Of a stretch of 9,484 nucleotides of DNA, positions 7,601 through 9,484 are shown piece by piece (position 1 is the first letter of the stretch; every line of letters starts with the position of its first letter). Location of the stretch: positions 1 through 9,484 of the forward strand of contig CABSEO010000045.1 in assembly GCA_902476665.1 (NCBI GenBank). The letters are read 5' to 3'. Origin of the DNA: an uncultured Emergencia sp. Lineage in GTDB: Bacteria; Bacillota; Clostridia; Peptostreptococcales; Anaerovoracaceae. Under the pieces are notes generated by a model. The model saw only the letters and a list, made by a program, of their open reading frames with translations, did no database searches and was not told the DNA's origin. A program made the position numbers and the translations under genes.

Positions 7601-8227
7601 GCTGTCTTCTCTCAGGCTGTCGATTCTTCCTTCAATTTCGGCTACAATATCATCCACACGCTCCAGATTGTTGCTGGTAGATTCCAGTTTTCTCTCTGCT
7701 TCGGCTTTCTTGCTTTTATACATGACAACGCCTGCAGCTTCCTCAAAAATTTCTCTTCGGCTTTCAGTCTTGCTGCTGACGATGTCGGAAATTTTCCCCT
7801 GACCGATGAGAGAATAACCATCTACCCCGATTCCTGTATCCATAATCAGTTCTCTGATGTCACGAAGTCTGCACTGGTTATTATTAATCAGATACTCGCT
7901 TTCTCCAGATCGATACATTCTTCTGGTAATGGCCACCTCGTTATAATCGATGTTCAGAATTCCGGTAGAATTGTCAATCACCAAAGTAACCTCAGCCATT
8001 CCACGGGATTTTCTGCTGGCAGTGCCTGCAAAGATGACTTCTTCCATCTTGCCGCCCCGCAGCGCCTTGGGACTCTGTTCTCCCAGAACCCATCTGATGG
8101 CATCACTGATATTACTTTTTCCGCTTCCGTTGGGCCCGACAATACAGGTAATTCCTTCGTGAAATTCAATGACAACCGGTTCTGCAAAGGATTTAAATCC
8201 ATGCATCTCCAATCTTTTAAAGTACAT
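4679..8227 (-). CDS. smc: Chromosome segregation ATPase SMC (condensin core)
   Basis: Smc dimers act with ScpA and ScpB as the bacterial condensin, extruding and organising DNA near replication origins. The 1182 residues match the family length. The N-terminal ATPase half has FKSFAEPVVIEF (11-22), Walker A GPNGSGKSN (31-39) and VLGEQSPKALRG (47-58), which holds the Q-loop and the conserved Arg57. Coiled coil runs from about 165 to 505. The hinge (about 515-665) shows LSGIDGVVAELM (518-529), ALGGQLQNII (542-551) and the glycine-rich NAGGAITGGK (654-663). The returning coiled coil covers about 670-1040. The C-terminal half has the signature NLMSGGEKTM (1086-1095), Walker B FCILDEVEAALD (1112-1123) with Glu1117, and LVTHQKATMEHADVLYGVTM (1144-1163) with the switch His1147. 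Ala1150 sits where many homologues have Gly. All ATPase motifs are intact. The start has AGGAGG 12 bases upstream. It lies 25 bp after rnc and 27 bp before ftsY. scpA and scpB are not in the window. Confidence 0.98.
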   Translation of the reverse strand: MYFKRLEMHGFKSFAEPVVIEFHEGITCIVGPNGSGKSNISDAIRWVLGEQSPKALRGGKMEEVIFAGTASRKSRGMAEVTLVIDNSTGILNIDYNEVAITRRMYRSGESEYLINNNQCRLRDIRELIMDTGIGVDGYSLIGQGKISDIVSSKTESRREIFEEAAGVVMYKSKKAEAERKLESTSNNLERVDDIVAEIEGRIDSLREDSEKAKEYLALKERYRELEINITLKNIDDILKKDQIFHNDITDLTGRISELDQKKQDIDRDAEENRRRSEALDRISEESRDRLLKVVEEINALTSQSRLNQERLSGIEKDTNRLSDEISQLRERLESEKANQSELEKSRAEISKKHAEASEVLQEKITYHSSLTREASELSENIDNGREELFRLHNLAAGKKSEARSYESIQETLQKRRNQIKEETQDAVLRREETGHQLLQAESELKEKISSLQSLKDKIRDLSIEKQSLQENRKSMQLRTEELKISGSRKTSRKKTIEEMEHNYEGYHYAVKFIMRAGLSGIDGVVAELMDVPAGYETAVETALGGQLQNIICGSDSDAKRAISLLKENKAGRLTFLPASSIKGGHVRLDSRIEADPGYRGLAADCIQCSSEHRHIFDYLLGRVVLTENMDAAIRLSKIGGSGLRFVTLDGEIINAGGAITGGKYKNKTANLLERRSEIAALDKEIEDLSSELRKTIKDTEQITERLASIDGELSELTVKQREAELAQVSADSRIIALRKALEELSDSGEKFEQELLSIDRDTKDARETVSILQKEADEAEEAAEQIQKQIEDAMKAYEEKRAVIDEASEEITKTRIAATEWESKKSNLETLLSRIMKSAEDYAFQIETKEREQTRLSEEKSQILFGADGSEEMTEKFLKEKEETEARISEASKEKAAVGELLSSVMKEQQSYTEQLNHLQDQKYQLEIKLAKNETQLDTLKERLWEDFEISYAQAQDLRKPDFVMSTSVKESREVRNRIRELGEVNVGAIKEYETVSKRYEFLTAQRKDIVTAVNELKGIISEMDSTIKTRFKENFDQVVENFERIFKELFGGGHAELRMEDENNPLESGIEIVAQPPGKKLQNINLMSGGEKTMTAIALMFAVLKTKPTPFCILDEVEAALDDANIERFARYLRRFDGIQFALVTHQKATMEHADVLYGVTMPEQGVSKVLSLRLGDKFEL

Positions 8228-8239
8228 TCAGTTCTATAT

Positions 8240-8245
8240 CCTCCT
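8240..8245 (-). promoter_or_regulatory. smc ribosome binding site, long spacing
   Basis: AGGAGG on the minus strand lies in the 25-bp rnc-smc gap, 12 bases upstream of the smc ATG, longer than the usual 5-9. No other start codon lies closer to it in the smc frame, and the encoded MYFKRLEMHGFKSF is the expected SMC N-terminus, so the start is sound. The wide spacing may lower the initiation rate. Confidence 0.75.
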
Positions 8246-8252
8246 AGCTAGA

Positions 8253-8963
8253 CTAGACAGCCGACGAAGACTGCCTTTTTGACAATATTTCAAAGGTGGC
8301 TCTGGCTGCCTCCTGCTCTGCCTCTTTTTTGCTCTTTCCGCTTCCGCTTCCAAGTGTCTTGCCGTTGCAGACCAGATGAACGTAAAATGTCTTATCATGA
8401 TCCGGTCCCTCTTCTCTGTCAAGATGATAGGAAATGATGGTTTTGCGTCCTCGTTTCTGCAGTATCTCCTGTACCTGCGTTTTGTAGTCGGTAAAAAGCC
8501 TTCCTGCCAGCGCGTCCTCCACAGTCTGACGAAATTCTCTTGAGACGAAACGATAAGCCTCGTCATAACCGCCGTCAAGATAAATGGCACCTACTACAGC
8601 TTCTGCCGCATCAGCAAGAATAGATTCTCTGTGTCTGCCGCCGGAATGCTCTTCACCCTTTCCCATATTCAGATATCTGCCGATCTCCAGTTTTGCGGCT
8701 ACTGCTGCCAGAGATTTTTCACAGACAATGAGTGCTCTGGTTTTGGTCAGTCTGCCTTCGTCTACTTTATCAAGACGATTGTACAGTTCAACGCTGATAA
8801 TGGCATCAAAGAAAGCATCTCCGAGAAATTCCAGTCTTTCATTGTTCACCTTTGGCTCAGAACCATGCTCTCTGCAGAAAGAGCTGTGCGTCAGTGCCTG
8901 ATTGAGCAAAGTCTTGTCCCGGAAGGTATATTGAATTTTCTTTTCAAATTCACTGTTATTCAC
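8253..8963 (-). CDS. rnc: Ribonuclease III
   Basis: RNase III is a Mg-dependent dimeric endonuclease that cuts double-stranded RNA, notably in rRNA precursors and structured mRNAs. The 236 residues are the usual length. The catalytic domain (about 1-150) carries the signature NERLEFLGDAFFD (41-53), with Glu42 and Asp49 as expected metal ligands or contacts, DEGRLTK (68-74) with Glu69, and ILADAAEAVVGAIYLDGG (115-132), with Asp118 and Glu121 matching the acidic pair of the active site. A double-stranded RNA-binding domain (about 157-228) starts at DYKTQVQEILQKRG and ends with GKSKKEAEQEAARATFEIL (209-227). The start is GTG 8963-8961, with AGGAG at 8974-8978, 10 bases upstream. The N-terminus MNNSEFEKKIQYTF resembles that of other Gram-positive enzymes. 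The start overlaps the end of plsX by 8 bp (GTGAATAA), and smc follows after 25 bp. The stop is TAG. Identity is very secure. Confidence 0.97.
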   Translation of the reverse strand: MNNSEFEKKIQYTFRDKTLLNQALTHSSFCREHGSEPKVNNERLEFLGDAFFDAIISVELYNRLDKVDEGRLTKTRALIVCEKSLAAVAAKLEIGRYLNMGKGEEHSGGRHRESILADAAEAVVGAIYLDGGYDEAYRFVSREFRQTVEDALAGRLFTDYKTQVQEILQKRGRKTIISYHLDREEGPDHDKTFYVHLVCNGKTLGSGSGKSKKEAEQEAARATFEILSKRQSSSAV

Positions 8964-9484
8964 TGATCAATATCTCCTCGATCTCTAATACTGAATTTTG
9001 TATGGTTTCCACCACATTTTCCTTCACATAAGGAATCGCCTTGATAATCGTCTGCTTAACCGCCAGAGCGTCGGAAGAACCGTGCATTTTCAGCATAGCC
9101 CCCTTTACGCCAAGAAGCGGTGCACCTCCATATTCGGCATAATTAAACTCTTTTTTGATACCTAAAAGCTGCTCTTTCAGAAGTAAAGCTCCCAGTTTTG
9201 CCTTTGTGCTGCTCATAAACCGTCTCTTCATCTCCCGAAGTACCATCAGACCGAGGCCTTCAGTCAGCTTGATAATGGCATTTCCCGTAAATCCATCCGT
9301 AACAATAATGTCACAAACCCCGTCCTGCAGACTCCTTGCCTCAATACTTCCAATAAAGTTCAGATGGCTTTTGGATAAAAGTTCGTAAGCCGCTTTTGTC
9401 AGTGTGGTACCTTTTCCTTCTTCTGTGCCGTTATTGACAAGTCCAACCGTTGGATTCTCTCGGCCGATGACTTTTTCCATATAA
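8956..9484 (-). CDS. plsX: Phosphate acyltransferase PlsX, C-terminal part, cut by window edge
   Basis: PlsX is a peripheral membrane enzyme that converts acyl-ACP and phosphate into acyl-phosphate, the donor used by PlsY. About 175 C-terminal residues are visible of the roughly 330-340 usual for the family. The frame stays open to the window edge: a Tyr codon (9483-9481) precedes the Met at 9480, so that Met is internal and not the start. Recognisable segments are NPTVGLVNNGTEEGKGT, FIGSIEARSLQDG, DIIVTDGFTGNAIIKLTEGL (the most conserved block), EYGGAPLLGVKGAMLKMHGS and a C-terminal helix ending EIEEILISE before TAA. Two small departures are ARSLQDG, where many homologues have GRDxxxG, and NNGTEEGKG for the commoner NIGTEEGKG; neither suggests loss of function. 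It overlaps rnc by 8 bp. acpP, often found between plsX and rnc, is absent. Confidence 0.95.
   Translation of the reverse strand, partial: YMEKVIGRENPTVGLVNNGTEEGKGTTLTKAAYELLSKSHLNFIGSIEARSLQDGVCDIIVTDGFTGNAIIKLTEGLGLMVLREMKRRFMSSTKAKLGALLLKEQLLGIKKEFNYAEYGGAPLLGVKGAMLKMHGSSDALAVKQTIIKAIPYVKENVVETIQNSVLEIEEILISE
8974..8978 (-). promoter_or_regulatory. rnc ribosome binding site (supports the GTG start)
   Basis: AGGAG on the minus strand sits inside the last codons of plsX, 10 bases upstream of the rnc GTG at 8963-8961. It supports that GTG, within the 8-bp overlap with plsX, as the true start. Confidence 0.75.

Noticed and set aside
5000..7700. Repetitive-looking Glu/Lys/Ser-rich stretches within smc
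   Set aside because: These are the heptad-type coiled-coil arms expected of SMC, not DNA repeats or an inserted element; the frame is continuous.
7493..8251. Plus-strand open frame of 252 codons antisense to the N-terminal part of smc
   Set aside because: The Phe/Ser/Ile-rich product is what the purine-rich coiled-coil codons of smc give in antisense. smc is complete and has all its motifs on the other strand.
1..9484. Search for defence systems, mobile elements, CRISPR, tRNA or rRNA genes
   Set aside because: Nearly all bases are in conserved housekeeping genes on one strand and the gaps are too short; no terminal inverted repeats, integrase, transposase, array repeats or tRNA-like structures were seen.

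Overview
This window looks like chromosomal core DNA from a low-to-moderate GC Gram-positive anaerobe, most likely class Clostridia and possibly Lachnospiraceae or a related family. The evidence is the conserved rnc-smc-ftsY order, the PlsX/PlsY acyl-phosphate route for starting phospholipids, an SMC rather than MukB condensin, an FtsY without the long acidic N-terminal domain, strong AGGAGG-type ribosome binding sites and GTG starts. The genus is inferred from protein style only and is not secure.

All real genes lie on the minus strand and read from the right end to the left. From the right: the C-terminal part of plsX (entering from outside the window), rnc (RNase III), smc (condensin ATPase), ftsY (SRP receptor), der (double-GTPase ribosome assembly factor), plsY (glycerol-3-phosphate acyltransferase), gpsA (glycerol-3-phosphate dehydrogenase), then a gap of about 100 bp with a promoter, and the N-terminal part of guaA (GMP synthase), which leaves the window at position 1. 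plsX to gpsA are packed as one operon: plsX/rnc and ftsY/der overlap by 8 bp, der/plsY by 1 bp, and the other gaps are 25 to 53 bp. No gene-free stretch exceeds about 105 bp, and I see no RNA gene, CRISPR array, insertion sequence, phage gene or att site.

Functionally the operon is bracketed by phospholipid initiation. PlsX makes acyl-phosphate, GpsA makes sn-glycerol-3-phosphate, and PlsY joins the two into lysophosphatidic acid in the membrane. Between them sit RNA processing (Rnc), chromosome organisation (Smc), co-translational membrane targeting (FtsY) and 50S ribosome maturation (Der). guaA seems to start its own transcription unit from an extended -10 promoter with a very short leader.

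This is essentially an ordinary housekeeping region and I do not see a new biological system. The points worth a second look are modest: two familiar gene clusters joined by a tight overlap, with acpP and ylxM/ffh missing from their usual places; two near-identical GTGA-TAA overlaps; a corrected start for der; an unusual G5 loop in the second GTPase domain of Der; and a 13-nt direct repeat bracketing the gpsA-guaA gap and its promoter.
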